Assembly (NCBI GenBank): GCA_009731375.1
Contig: BJOX01000355.1
Coordinates: 494,115 to 558,114, forward strand
Reading direction: 5' to 3'
Source: Paulinella micropora
Lineage: Eukaryota; Cercozoa; Imbricatea; Euglyphida
DNA length: 64,000 nucleotides
Under the pieces are notes generated by a model. It did no database searches. It had not been told where the DNA came from and saw nothing but the letters and a program-made list of their open reading frames with translations. The translations under genes and the position numbers were made by a program. Shown piece after piece: positions 24,521 to 34,189 of this stretch; the first letter of the stretch is position 1; every line of letters starts with the position of its first letter.

Positions 24521-24700
24521 ATACTTTTTTACTTCATCTTTATTCTTAAAATAAGGTTGTTGAACTAGCCATTCAAGATACTCTTTGTCAATCTTGGCAA
24601 CATCTTCAATTTTTTTATGTATATATTTTCCATATTGTAGAACTTTATTTGCTTCTTCCTCTTCATTAGGAATTTCTTTTTTTGCTTCGGCTTCGCTCAT
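24512..24700 (-). CDS. Small exoX-C-like domain protein, 62 aa
   Basis: Start chosen at ATG 24700 (MSEAEAKKE). The C-terminal half is LQYGKYIHKKIEDVAKIDKEYLEWL, the short exonuclease-X-like C-terminal / DUF3820-type motif. Related to the C-terminus of 32453-32920 in element 2, which has a longer N-terminal part. Overlaps the DUF3223 gene end by a few bases, convergent. Confidence 0.62.
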   Translation of the reverse strand: MSEAEAKKEIPNEEEEANKVLQYGKYIHKKIEDVAKIDKEYLEWLVQQPYFKNKDEVKKYLH

Positions 24701-24732
24701 TGTATATATTACATAAAATTTATTTATTATAA

Positions 24733-25008
24733 TCATAAATACTTTTTCAATTCATCCTTATTTTGAACCCATGGCTGACGGACCAACCATTCAATATATG
24801 GCTTATCAATCTTGGCGATGTCTTCTATTTTTTTGCCTTTATATTTGCCGAAATGAAACACGTCTTTCGGTTGAGATGCTTTTCTTTCTTCAATAGCTTT
24901 TATTTCGTCGTGTATTACCTTTTGAATATCGGCAAGAGAAAACGATTTATTTTCACTTTCGATTGATAGTTGTTGAAACTTTTCGCATAGTCTCGTGAGA
25001 GTGGACAT
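24733..25008 (-). CDS. Small exoX-C-like domain protein, 91 aa
   Basis: Orthologue of 32139-32429: both begin M(S/T)TLTRLCEKF, have a helical middle (IQKVIHDEIKAIEE) and end with FGKYKGKKIEDIAKIDKPYIEWL. The exoX-C motif occurs as a tail of nucleases, but no catalytic domain is present here, so a binding or adaptor role is more likely. Intact, and tandem with a paralogue. Confidence 0.68.
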   Translation of the reverse strand: MSTLTRLCEKFQQLSIESENKSFSLADIQKVIHDEIKAIEERKASQPKDVFHFGKYKGKKIEDIAKIDKPYIEWLVRQPWVQNKDELKKYL

Positions 25009-25060
25009 AGTAGGGGGGAGTATATAGTAGGGAGGAAAAAAATTAAATAAATAATATAGG

Positions 25061-25748
25061 ATGTCCGAGTGGATTAAATTCGTAAAGGCTTACTCTGTCA
25101 AACATGGTATAAGCTACGGGGAGGCATTGAAAAAGGCGAGCAAAGAATACAAACGACAAGAAGGCGGAAATGCCGAGTTGACGGAGGATGTCTATTTGTC
25201 GCGGATGGATAGAAAAGGGGCTGACGGATGGAAGCCAGTCGCCAGCAAAGAAAAATCGACAGTGTATGAGAAAGATGGTAAGGCTATTGTCGCATTCAGA
25301 GGAAGCGCGGATACGAGGGACCTGCTAACCGATGTCGCATTAGCAAAGGGAGTATTAAAAAGAACTCCGAGATATAAAGAAGAGCAGAAGCTGGTTGATG
25401 AGGTTATAAAAATATGGTAAAGATAACGTAGAGCTGACGGGTCATAGTCTGGGCGGGACAATAGCAAAAGACCTAAGCCGACAGACTGGGGTAAGGGCGA
25501 CCACATACAATAAAGGCAGTAGCACAAGAGACCTCATTGAAGGAGTAATCGACCGAGTAGCTGTCAAGGTAAACCCGAAAGGGAAGAGGGCGAAGATGGC
25601 GAAGCTAACCACAAACTATCGGACTAAGTACGACCCCGTTTCATTGTTAGGGGCGACGGCGGTAAATACTAAGTTAGTGAAACCGACGAGAGGCGTTCAC
25701 ACGATTAGGAGCTTCAAAGGTAAAGGAGCCAAAAAAATATATTTATGA
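25061..25748 (+). pseudogene. Lipase-like (class 3) protein, one frameshift
   Basis: The N-terminus (MSEWIKFVKAYSVKHGISYGEALKKA) is a small helical module seen in other large-virus proteins. It is followed by IVAFRGSADTRDLLTD and, after a frameshift at an A-run near 25412, VELTGHSLGGTIAKDLS. GHSLGG is the nucleophile elbow of alpha/beta-hydrolase lipases, with Ser as nucleophile. Lipases or phospholipases in this virus group are thought to help membrane penetration (general knowledge; role here inferred). Absent from element 2. Confidence 0.68.
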
Positions 25749-25756
25749 TTAACTTT

Positions 25757-27999
25757 TTATGTGAAACCCAAGCGGGATGCTGTAAACTTACGACCTGCCC
25801 ATTTATTCTCATTAACTTGTTTTTTAACATTCGTCATATGCAAAATGCTGAAGTGCGGGACTTGTTGTTGTTTGCTGTTTCTATCAATGTGTATTTTTTT
25901 CATTTGAAAGCACTTTACATTTTCAATGCTACCGCCTTTGTCCATCTTATCATATACATCATAGTTTAGTTGTTGAGCATCTAAGCCTTTACCCCTAAAG
26001 TGGAAGTATCTTTTAACGCCGTTTTCAGCCGTTTCTATATGAACCCCTTTTGATATGTGCTTGAGGTCGTTTTTGGTCATACCAGCGGTGAAAGCATCCT
26101 GGGTTGTAAATTCTAACATATAAAGTTTTGGCGCTATCCATATACCTCTTATAATCTTACACCCATCGCCTAAGTCGTCGCTTATGCAGCCCAGTTGCTT
26201 GTTGCCAATATTCTTAATATGGCTCGCACATCTCGCGTGGATGTGGAGGCTGTCGGTGTCGGTATAGTAAAAGTCATCGGTGATGGTTCTGTTCGGGTTG
26301 GCTTCCTTAATATACTTAAACATAATGCGACGGCTGTATGCGAGTATGAATGCCCCATAGTGTGAAGGTTTCGTTATGCTACTCTCTAATAAGATTGGAT
26401 TACGAGGTAGACCTGATATGTGCCATAAATCTTTTCCTTGTTGGTCCGTAAATTTAACGATGTCAGTTATTTGATTACTACTCCAGAATTTCCAGTATTC
26501 TTCGTTAGTTTGTATATATGTTGTAATGGATGGTATTGGTCTCTGTATCATCTTACCGTATAGACTATTCATAAACAACTTGGCGAGCAGATACTGTGGG
26601 CTACCTTTCTCCGCATTTTCCTTCGCCTTAAACATATCATCTATGTATTTAGCAAAGACACATTCAGATTTTACGGTGTAGTATCCTTTATGAATACGGA
26701 CGGTATAACCTTCGGCTACCATGTCTTCGATATCTACACTCGTAAGCCATTGGTCCTTCATATCCTCTAATCTCCATTTAAGGGAGCCCATGTGGTCTCG
26801 CTGACCGATTCTGGAGTGTAGTATATTTTTTGGAGAAATGTAGTCAAGGTTGTAAATGCCGATTTGAAGGTTCCGCGGGTCAAATGGTCCGATTGTTTCA
26901 ACAATGTCGCCGACCATAAAAGCTAACAACATCGCAGTTGGATATAGAGAGACGACGTCGGCATCCACGAGATAATCGTCTATGTCGTCAAAGGTGGTCT
27001 GTTTTTGTAGGTAGCTTTCATACTGAGCTGAAATGAATCGCCTCTTAGACGGGTAAGTCCTTCCGCCGATAATCGCTTTTCTAAATGCTCTTTCCTGTTC
27101 AACCGTTGGAAGTCTTACTTCGTATTTACCGTCTACATATTTTTTCCATATGTTGAAAGCGAGACTTGAAGTTGAAATGTATGAAGTTAGATTGACCTTA
27201 TGAGCTGTAAAAATCGTCGTGTTTAATTTGTCATACAATTCCTTCAAAACCATAACATCGTTTTTAAGATAGTCCAGACATTCCTGCCTCGTCTTGTCAT
27301 CCATATCCTCTCATCTCTTCGCCCTGTCGTGGTCAAAGTCTCCCTTAAGCACTGAGCACCCCATACTTTCAAGATTTGCTTTCAGACTTCCTTGAGTATG
27401 CTTACACATATCCCACATCTTAACATTTTCAAACTCTAAGCAGATGATAGAGCCGTTGTTAATTTTTGAAGACTTAATCTTAATACCCCTTTTAATTAAT
27501 TCCTGGTGTATGAAGTAGTGGTCAAAGTTCGCTCCGTTAAAATCATTAACATATAGAACGGGCGGTTTGTCCTTTTTACATTTCTGCTCCCATCCTGCTT
27601 TTATAAGGTTGCCTCGTTTCATTAGTTTGTCTACGAATTGCCTTATACAATCTTTGCAGGCTATGTATTTAAAACCCTCAGAGCCCTGAGTATATCCGAC
27701 TATGTAGCATTCGTGGATATCGTAGCCGTTCGCGTCTTATTTCTAAATGATTCCAAATCGTAATGGAGAATTTGGTCATTGTTTATTTGTTCTTCCGTGT
27801 GGAACTTAGTTATGAGGTGTCTTTTACCATTCTTCTTCAACCTAATATCCGCATATTTTTTCCTGTTAAGATTACAGGTATGTTTCTTCAGGTATAATTG
27901 TAAGCAATCCTCGCACCGCTTCTTGAATTGCTTAACCAATCCGTAATAGTGGTTATTTTCTAAAAAGATTAGTTTGTCGGGTTCTTCTCCTTCTTCATT
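25757..27999 (-). pseudogene. Protein-primed DNA polymerase B, C-terminal two-thirds (split by element 2)
   Basis: Downstream part of element 1's polymerase. It contains Exo I (HYDLESF), Exo II region (FNGANFDHYF), Exo III-type (YLKNDVMVLKELY), Pol A (DADVVSLYPTAML), Pol B (LFMNSLYGKMIQRP) and Pol C (YYTDTDSLHI). Frames change near 27305 and between 27622 and 27760. At 27999 the frame ends abruptly at the inverted repeat of element 2; the upstream part continues at 49447. Both halves share the same Asn codon at the junction and the same frame, showing a clean insertion. Confidence 0.92.
27995..27999. other. Candidate target-site duplication of element 2 (left copy)
   Basis: TCATT directly precedes the inverted repeat (AGTAGTTGAT, from 28000). 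ACATT directly follows the other end (49447-49451). Four of five bases match; a 5-bp duplication with one later mutation is the simplest reading. Confidence 0.6.
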
Positions 28000-28508
28000 A
28001 GTAGTTGATAACCCGTAGTGCGGCAACGACTTTTCGTCGTCGCCTTCCTACGGGTTGTAGATAACGAAATAAGCCTTGCTATTAATCTCCCGCACAATCA
28101 ATACAAGAGCGCAAAACAGCAAAATAAGAAAATCAAATTTTCAAATCAATACAAGCAAACAGAATAAAGAAATCTCTCTTCCTCTTGTTTAAAAAAAGAA
28201 TAACGATAAAAAAACTTTCGTTATTCTTATTTAAAGATTAACGAAAAATATATTTATATAAATGGCAGACTATACAAGACCTAATTCTAAACAATTATAT
28301 GAACAAAAAAATAGAGAGCAAAGGAATTGGAAAGCAACAGAAAAAATAAAATGCGAATGTGGCGCATATGTAGCAAGAGCGAACTTATCAAGACATAAGA
28401 AAACAAAGAAGCACATCAATAAATAAAAACGAAATCAATACGAAGTATCAAAACACCCCAAAGAGCACAACCGCGGGCGCCTAGTTGTTTTTTAAGGTTA
28501 AAAAAAAC
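28000..28508 (+). repeat. Element 2 left terminal inverted repeat
   Basis: About 509 bp match the reverse complement of 48939-49446 with only about two substitutions seen by eye (e.g. 28078 region and 28108 region). Contains a short inverted motif near the tip (CCCGTAG...CTACGGG, 28012-28055) and a complete small zinc-finger gene. Confidence 0.92.
28262..28426 (+). CDS. Zinc-finger-like protein encoded in the inverted repeat (left copy), 54 aa
   Basis: ATG after TATATTTATATAA. The C-terminal half reads KIKCECGAYVARANLSRHKK and ends in a His, giving a C-x-C-x11-H-x5-H arrangement likely to bind one zinc ion. Because it lies wholly inside the inverted repeat, an identical copy is encoded at 49020-49184 on the other strand, so the protein is present at both ends of the element. 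A similar finger occurs in the next gene (28524-28778). Possible DNA-end or regulatory protein; function unproven. Confidence 0.6.
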   Translation: MADYTRPNSKQLYEQKNREQRNWKATEKIKCECGAYVARANLSRHKKTKKHINK

Positions 28509-28523
28509 AGACCATTAATATAA

Positions 28524-28778
28524 ATGGATAAAGTCTATTTTGAAAAAATGGACTTAACTCGCAAACAGAAGAAAGCAGAATACATAAGAGAAAGAAGAAA
28601 ACAGAAATATACATGTGTCTGTGGTAAGACTATTGGAATATACGGCAAATACACACACGAAAAAACAGAGTTTCATAGAGATTTCTTCGCGGAGAGAGAT
28701 GAGATTATGATAGGCGGTCATAAAGTTGAACGTATATGTCGCAGAAACGACGATATAGAAAAATATTATAATAATTAA
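28524..28778 (+). CDS. Zinc-finger-like protein, 84 aa
   Basis: Basic N-terminus (MDLTRKQKKAEYIRERRKQK) followed by YTCVCGKTIGIYGKYTHEKTEFHRDFF: C-x-C ... H-x5-H spacing like the inverted-repeat-encoded protein, suggesting a duplicated family. ATATAAATGG precedes the start. First gene inside the left end, upstream of the basic coiled-coil gene and the polymerase, all on the plus strand. Confidence 0.58.
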   Translation: MDKVYFEKMDLTRKQKKAEYIRERRKQKYTCVCGKTIGIYGKYTHEKTEFHRDFFAERDEIMIGGHKVERICRRNDDIEKYYNN

Positions 28779-28818
28779 TTTCATGTTAAAGAGTAAAATT
28801 ATATTACTAATATATACC

Positions 28819-29031
28819 ATGGGAAGACACAAGAAATATCTCACACCTGAGGACAAACGAAAGGCCAACTCCGAAAAGGCTCTCGCATATTATAAGAGAA
28901 ATAAGGATGAAATTAATCAAAAGAGGAAGGAGCAATTAAAAGAACGAAATAGAAAACTGAAGGAATATGAAGAAATGAAGGCAATCTTCGTCGCGACGAA
29001 AATCTCCAACACGTTGGAGATGGGAGTATAA
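28819..29031 (+). CDS. Small basic helical protein next to polymerase, 70 aa
   Basis: Start at ATG 28819 (MGRHKKYLTPEDKRKANSEK). Matches 50438-50635 of element 1 (MSRSKLYEGEARRKRNNEK) including EKALAYYxR, and both lie just upstream of the polymerase gene. Strongly charged helix. Its last codons (KISNTLEMGV) are made by a palindromic repeat unit at 29002-29021. Conserved position suggests a replication accessory or terminal-protein-like role, but this is inference. Confidence 0.6.
   Translation: MGRHKKYLTPEDKRKANSEKALAYYKRNKDEINQKRKEQLKERNRKLKEYEEMKAIFVATKISNTLEMGV
29002..29021. repeat. Dispersed palindrome copy 1
   Basis: ATCTCCAACACGTTGGAGAT: 9-bp perfect arms around a 2-bp centre, at the 3' end of the small basic gene, coding ISNTLEM. 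Confidence 0.8.
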
Positions 29032-29164
29032 AACAAAAAACGGAAAAAAACAAAAAATGATTTTTTTATAAATGAATTTCATGTTAAAGGTAAGACATTC
29101 TCATATATATATATCGGTAAAACAATTTAATATTTTTCTAATATTTTATATCTACCTTGATATA

Positions 29165-32065
29165 ATGCCACCACCCTTACCATCAGCACCAAGACCTAGT
29201 GAAAATGTGAGGGAACTATTGAAGACTAGAGCACATTTGCGGGAAACCAAGACACATGAAGCGAAGAAGCGAGAGGTAAAACTTATTGAGTTAAGACCAG
29301 TGCGAAATAGAGCCTTAAATTCATACACATACCGCTTTAAAAAACTTGATATCAACTTCTATGATATGGATGAGATAGATTTTACGATAATGAGAGCGGT
29401 AAGAGATGCTAGAAGCAGAGGTATGACGGAGAATGCGAGTATTCACGTTAAGTTTGCTTATATTACTGATGTTGATGACGAAAGGTTTTATAAATGGAAG
29501 ACTTTCAACGCAGTAAGGATAAAGGATATTGAAGATTTATTTAATGCCGTTTATCAATACAATGAGGAAAATTTAGAAGCAAGCGCTAATGGATACGACC
29601 GAATTATTCAATTTATGAGGATTGAATTTATTCAGGAAGACGGAGGCGGATGTAATACTTCAGGAAGGGATAAAAAACATAGAACGGATGAAGGAATACA
29701 TATTAATCCACGAAGTAGAGGTAATAATTGTTTCTTTCAAGTCAATAAAAAGATATTAAAGTTTGCTATTAACAAAAACAAGTGTAATGAAATTAGAAAA
29801 GAATTTAATCTTGAACCTAATTCATTCATACCTTTCTCGGTTGGTTTTGAAATCTTAAAAAAATATTGTATTGAAGGGAAATATTTTGAATTGACTGACG
29901 CGACAAGCAAACAGACATTTAAAAATTATGAAGACCCTTTAATTACTGCTGATGTGCTTTGTTATCTCAAAGAAAATCATTATTTAGGTTTTATAACAAG
30001 AAACAAAAAGAAATGCCCCGATTGTTATAAAACATACTTTGTTAAACATACTTGTAATGAGGACAGACAATCATATGTTGATGGGATGTTTAAAGATAAA
30101 AGAAGATTATTAACCAGATTTGTTGAAATGAAATATAACAATCAAGATGAGATTTTTCATTATGATTTAGAAACATATAGAAATGAGGCTGAAATCCATA
30201 CCGCGTATATAGCAGGTTATACGATTGCGGATATCGGTTTTAAATATGTCGCTGGCGATGATTGTATTTCAAAACTAATTGACATAATCTTTCAATATGC
30301 GGAGAAATTAAAAAAGAAGAAACCGAAAGCCACATTATATGTTAATGCTTTTAATGGAAGTAAATTTGACCATTACTTCTTACAAAAAGAATTTATTAAA
30401 AGAAAAATAAAAGACACTCCATTGATTAATAATGGTGCCATTATTTCAATGGAATATAAAAATATGAAATTTTGGGATATTTCTAAGCATACTGAAGGAA
30501 GCCTAAAAAAGAACCTTGAAAGTTTGGGATGTAATGTTTTAAAAGGCGATTTTGACCACGACAAAGCAAAACGATGGGAAGAGATGGATGATGGAATGAA
30601 AAAAGAATGTTTGGTGTATTTAGAAAAGGATGTTATGGGGTTGAAAGAATTATATGAAACATTAAATGAACCAATATTTGAAGAACATAAAACAAATCTT
30701 TCTGAATTTATTTCTACGTCTTCTTTAACCTTTAATCTTTGGAAAAAGAAGATACGTAAAAAATATAGAATATATCTCCCAAAAGTAAATCAAGAAAGTG
30801 ATTTTAGAAAGGCTGTATATGGTGCTAGAACTTACCCAAGCAAAAGGAGATTTATCTCAGAACAATATCAAAAATACATAAATGGTGAAATTGGCTTTGA
30901 TGAGGTTGTAGATTATCTTATTGATGCGGATGTTGTAAGTCTTTATCCAACGGCAATGCTTGAAAATTATATGACGGGTGAAATAAAGGAATGTGAAGGA
31001 GAAATGGAAGGGAAAATGGGTATATATAACGTTGATTACATATCTCCAAAAAATCTATTACACCCACGCGTGCCTTTTCGCGATAGTAAAGGATGCTTAA
31101 AATGGGAGTTAAGAGATATGAAAGACCAATGGCTTACTTCTGTTGATATTGAAGATATGATTGAACTCGGCTACCAAGTCAAAATCAACCGAGGCTATTA
31201 TACAGAAGGAGCCGAACCAGTATTCAAAGAGTATATATCGGACTTATTCAAGAAAAAACAAAACTCAAAGAAAGGAACACCGCAGTATTTATTGGCGAAG
31301 TTATTTATGAATGCTCTATATGGAAAGACAATTCAAAGACCAATAAACTCGGTGAGTAAATATATTTCTAAAAATCACGAATACTGGAAATTCTGGGCTA
31401 AACACGTGATAACTGATATTGAGAAATTTGATGAGGCGAATGGTGAATTATGGCTTATCTCTGGAACACCGCGCGACGAACAAATAATAGAAGATAAAAT
31501 TACAAAACCCACTCAATACGGGGCATTTATCTTAGCATACAGCAGACGAATTATGTATAAGTATATGTCCGAAGCCAACCCAGACAACAACCCAGACAGA
31601 GACTATTATTATACGGATACAGATAGCATTCAAAGCCATGTAAGAAACATTGAACGTATAAAGAGATTTAGAGATAAAACAATCGGTGGAATGGATGACG
31701 ACCTCGGAACTAATTGTAAAATAATAAAAGGTTTATGGATAGCACCAAAATTGTATATGTTAGAGTATATAAAGAAGGATGATAAGAAAACATACTTTCA
31801 TTTCAGAGGTAAAGGCTTAGACTTAAAGAAATTAAATCCCGCTTCATATGAATTAATGGACAAGGGCGAAAGCCTAACAAACACAAGAGACTTCATAATG
31901 AAGAAGATACACACGAGCAGAAACAGCAAACAACAACACATTGAACACTTTAGTATCCAACACCAAAAGAATGTGGTAAAAGTTGTAAATAAGATTAGAT
32001 GGTGCGGACGAGATTTCTATACTGACAATGACAGCATTCCACGAGGATACCATATAAGGTCATAA
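29165..32065 (+). CDS. Protein-primed family B DNA polymerase, 966 aa, intact
   Basis: Start set at ATG 29165 (MPPPLPSAPRP), matching the element 1 start (MSKPPLPPRP); the upstream in-frame codons are not conserved. About 300 N-terminal residues of unassigned sequence precede the 3'-5' exonuclease: Exo I HYDLETY (Asp about 334), Exo II FNGSKFDHYF, Exo III YLEKDVMGLKELY. Polymerase motifs: A DADVVSLYPTAML (about 587-599), B KLFMNALYGKTIQRP (Asn about 716), C YYTDTDSIQ (Asp about 818/820), and a KLYMLEY element near the end. Length and motif order fit Polinton polymerases, which replicate linear genomes primed by a terminal protein. Plus strand, opposite to the virion cluster. Confidence 0.95.
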   Translation: MPPPLPSAPRPSENVRELLKTRAHLRETKTHEAKKREVKLIELRPVRNRALNSYTYRFKKLDINFYDMDEIDFTIMRAVRDARSRGMTENASIHVKFAYITDVDDERFYKWKTFNAVRIKDIEDLFNAVYQYNEENLEASANGYDRIIQFMRIEFIQEDGGGCNTSGRDKKHRTDEGIHINPRSRGNNCFFQVNKKILKFAINKNKCNEIRKEFNLEPNSFIPFSVGFEILKKYCIEGKYFELTDATSKQTFKNYEDPLITADVLCYLKENHYLGFITRNKKKCPDCYKTYFVKHTCNEDRQSYVDGMFKDKRRLLTRFVEMKYNNQDEIFHYDLETYRNEAEIHTAYIAGYTIADIGFKYVAGDDCISKLIDIIFQYAEKLKKKKPKATLYVNAFNGSKFDHYFLQKEFIKRKIKDTPLINNGAIISMEYKNMKFWDISKHTEGSLKKNLESLGCNVLKGDFDHDKAKRWEEMDDGMKKECLVYLEKDVMGLKELYETLNEPIFEEHKTNLSEFISTSSLTFNLWKKKIRKKYRIYLPKVNQESDFRKAVYGARTYPSKRRFISEQYQKYINGEIGFDEVVDYLIDADVVSLYPTAMLENYMTGEIKECEGEMEGKMGIYNVDYISPKNLLHPRVPFRDSKGCLKWELRDMKDQWLTSVDIEDMIELGYQVKINRGYYTEGAEPVFKEYISDLFKKKQNSKKGTPQYLLAKLFMNALYGKTIQRPINSVSKYISKNHEYWKFWAKHVITDIEKFDEANGELWLISGTPRDEQIIEDKITKPTQYGAFILAYSRRIMYKYMSEANPDNNPDRDYYYTDTDSIQSHVRNIERIKRFRDKTIGGMDDDLGTNCKIIKGLWIAPKLYMLEYIKKDDKKTYFHFRGKGLDLKKLNPASYELMDKGESLTNTRDFIMKKIHTSRNSKQQHIEHFSIQHQKNVVKVVNKIRWCGRDFYTDNDSIPRGYHIRS

Positions 32066-32138
32066 AAGAATTAATTATTAAAAAAAGAAAAATAAATAAT
32101 TAATTTTTTTCTATAAAATATATACCCTATACTATACT

Positions 32139-32429
32139 ATGACCACCCTAACCAGACTATGTGAGAAGTTTGAAAAACTCTCTATTGAAAATAAAAATGA
32201 AACCTTCACATTGAAAGTTATCCAAAAGGTCATTCAAGACCAAATAAAGGCAATTGAAAATGCGCGGGCTGGCAAGCCAACCGATGTTTTTCCATTTGGT
32301 AAGTATAAAGGTAAGAAAATTCAAGATATAGCGGTTATTGATAAGCCATACCTTGAATGGGTTATGAAACAGCCTTGGTTTGATAAATTCACCGACATTA
32401 AAAGTGAAGTAAAAAAATATTTACAATAA
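32139..32429 (+). CDS. Small exoX-C-like domain protein, 96 aa
   Basis: Orthologue of element 1's 24733-25008. Helical N-terminus (MTTLTRLCEKFEKLSIENK), C-terminal FPFGKYKGKKIQDIAVIDKPYLEWV (exoX-C/DUF3820-like). A T-run plus ATAAAATATATA box precedes it. Follows the polymerase on the same strand. Confidence 0.7.
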   Translation: MTTLTRLCEKFEKLSIENKNETFTLKVIQKVIQDQIKAIENARAGKPTDVFPFGKYKGKKIQDIAVIDKPYLEWVMKQPWFDKFTDIKSEVKKYLQ

Positions 32430-32452
32430 AAAATAATATTAATAGTATATCA

Positions 32453-32920
32453 ATGACAGACCTAAGCACCAAGCAGGACTACTTGAATGAAATTGAAAAA
32501 TGGAACCTTGACGGCGAAGTTAAGAAACCCTCTATTAAATGGACTAAACCCGACATTGTTTCTTTTTATGAGCAATACAAGCCAAGGGACGATAATGTTA
32601 AAGTAGTTATTCCGTCCAATGTTGATTTTCAAGATAAATCAACATTTGCTACATTATCAAAAATGTTTGACGAAGAGCAGAGCACTCCTTTTACGACTGC
32701 TGATTTAAAAGAGACTGGTATCACCGAAATAAAGGCTAATGTAGGGGTAGAAATTGCAAAGAAAGAAGAACAACAACACGAAGCAGACATTTTTCTTCAA
32801 TATGGTAAGTATAAAAAAATGAAAATTGAAGATGTTGCTAAGATTGATAAACCATACCTTGAATATTTAATTCAAGACCCTTATTTTAATAACAAAGATG
32901 CGGTAAAAAAATATTTATAA
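32453..32920 (+). CDS. exoX-C-like domain protein with N-terminal extension, 155 aa
   Basis: The first about 110 residues are unassigned and hydrophilic (MTDLSTKQDYLNEIEKWNLD, IKWTKPDIVSFYEQY, the latter resembling a small helical SAP/HeH-type segment). The last 45 residues are LQYGKYKKMKIEDVAKIDKPYLEYL, the same domain as its upstream neighbour. The element 1 counterpart (24512-24700) keeps only the C-terminal part. Confidence 0.65.
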   Translation: MTDLSTKQDYLNEIEKWNLDGEVKKPSIKWTKPDIVSFYEQYKPRDDNVKVVIPSNVDFQDKSTFATLSKMFDEEQSTPFTTADLKETGITEIKANVGVEIAKKEEQQHEADIFLQYGKYKKMKIEDVAKIDKPYLEYLIQDPYFNNKDAVKKYL

Positions 32921-32953
32921 TATCCACATCGCTTTTCATTAATTTTTTTTGCT

Positions 32954-34189
32954 TCAATGGTCTTCTATAAAGTTCGCGATTACATTAATATTGCTACCAG
33001 CACCTGCCGACACAGCCTTCTGTGTGAATGTCAAAACATCGTTCGGTGTTAATTGAATATCGTAAGTTCTGAGATTAATCTGTTGAGTTGAGGCGGCATT
33101 TACATAAATCTTAAAAATTGTCGTTCCGTTGGCGATAGCGGTTGCTTTTGTGTCTGTATCTACGATTGAAGTTGTGGCATCAACATCAGCAAAACCAGCC
33201 CCTGTTAGTGTCCCATTCAATACCATTCTGACGACATTTGACTTAGTATCTTCATTTGTAATACTTACCAAGGAAGGAAAGACATTTGAATAGTTGGTGA
33301 GGCTATTATTGAATAGTGCTTTATTCCTGATACTTAAAATGGGGCTTTCAGTGGTGCTCGTTTTTTCGTCTCCTTCCGCAGTATTTGTAATACTTGTATT
33401 AATAGTATTTGACCCCTCAACGAATAAACTAGCACTCGCCGTTTTCAAACTTTGTATTCCTACATCAGCATCATTTTTCATACGAGCAACGAATGGTAGA
33501 GTTGTATTTCTCAGACTGACACCCGTGTTGGCATTCGCATACTTAATCATATGGACTAACTGGAATTCGCCTGTATTTGGATTTTCAATAGAAAAATTAA
33601 TAGCACCAAAGCCCAAGTATTGAAATTGAATTTGAAATACATTTCCCTTTGTCCAATCCAAGAGTGGCATATCTCCTGTTCCATCACAGGGGTCTTCCCA
33701 GTTTGCTTGTTGAATATATGAAACAACACCTCCTTTCGCGTGTGCTATACAGAAACCCGACACACCATCCTTATAAAAGTAGAAACCATTTTGTAGATTA
33801 TTATCGCCAATACCAATAAATGATACATAATCCTTAGTTTCATCTGTCGTCCATAAGGCAGTGAAGCGGGCTAAAACTCCCATACCAGTTCTGTATTTTA
33901 TTTTTCTTTTGCTTTCCATAATGGCATTTGAAGTAATATCTGCGGTTGTTTTTAATTCCGCCATATTATTTAAAAATGACACGCTAGACTTTGTTTCTGT
34001 TTTCGTCCATACCCTCGTATTAATGGTATATGGAAAGATTTCTTGTAATACTGGTGTTAATGAACTGGTTAATGATTCACCAAAGGCAGTTTTCATATTT
34101 TGACCACCTACATATCCATCATATCCGACTTTGACATTTACGAAGTCTCCGACTGGATTTTGTGCGATTAAATTTCTCTGGTGGGGCAT
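32954..34189 (-). CDS. Capsid-associated / spike protein candidate, 411 aa
   Basis: ATG at 34189 (MPHQRNLIAQNPVGDF). Beta-rich, Asn/Thr/Gly-rich protein without membrane segment; recognisable blocks are MGVLARFTALWTTDETKDY, DWTKGNVFQIQFQYLGFGAI and LRTYDIQLTPNDVLTFTQK. Last gene of the minus-strand virion cluster, immediately after the major capsid gene. Conserved with 22623-23869. Probably a virion surface or vertex protein; I do not recognise a named family. Confidence 0.7.
   Translation of the reverse strand: MPHQRNLIAQNPVGDFVNVKVGYDGYVGGQNMKTAFGESLTSSLTPVLQEIFPYTINTRVWTKTETKSSVSFLNNMAELKTTADITSNAIMESKRKIKYRTGMGVLARFTALWTTDETKDYVSFIGIGDNNLQNGFYFYKDGVSGFCIAHAKGGVVSYIQQANWEDPCDGTGDMPLLDWTKGNVFQIQFQYLGFGAINFSIENPNTGEFQLVHMIKYANANTGVSLRNTTLPFVARMKNDADVGIQSLKTASASLFVEGSNTINTSITNTAEGDEKTSTTESPILSIRNKALFNNSLTNYSNVFPSLVSITNEDTKSNVVRMVLNGTLTGAGFADVDATTSIVDTDTKATAIANGTTIFKIYVNAASTQQINLRTYDIQLTPNDVLTFTQKAVSAGAGSNINVIANFIEDH

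Noticed and set aside
29072-29164. Longer polymerase start at 29072
   Set aside because: The extra 31 codons are hydrophobic, A/T-driven and absent from the element 1 homologue, whose start aligns with ATG 29165.
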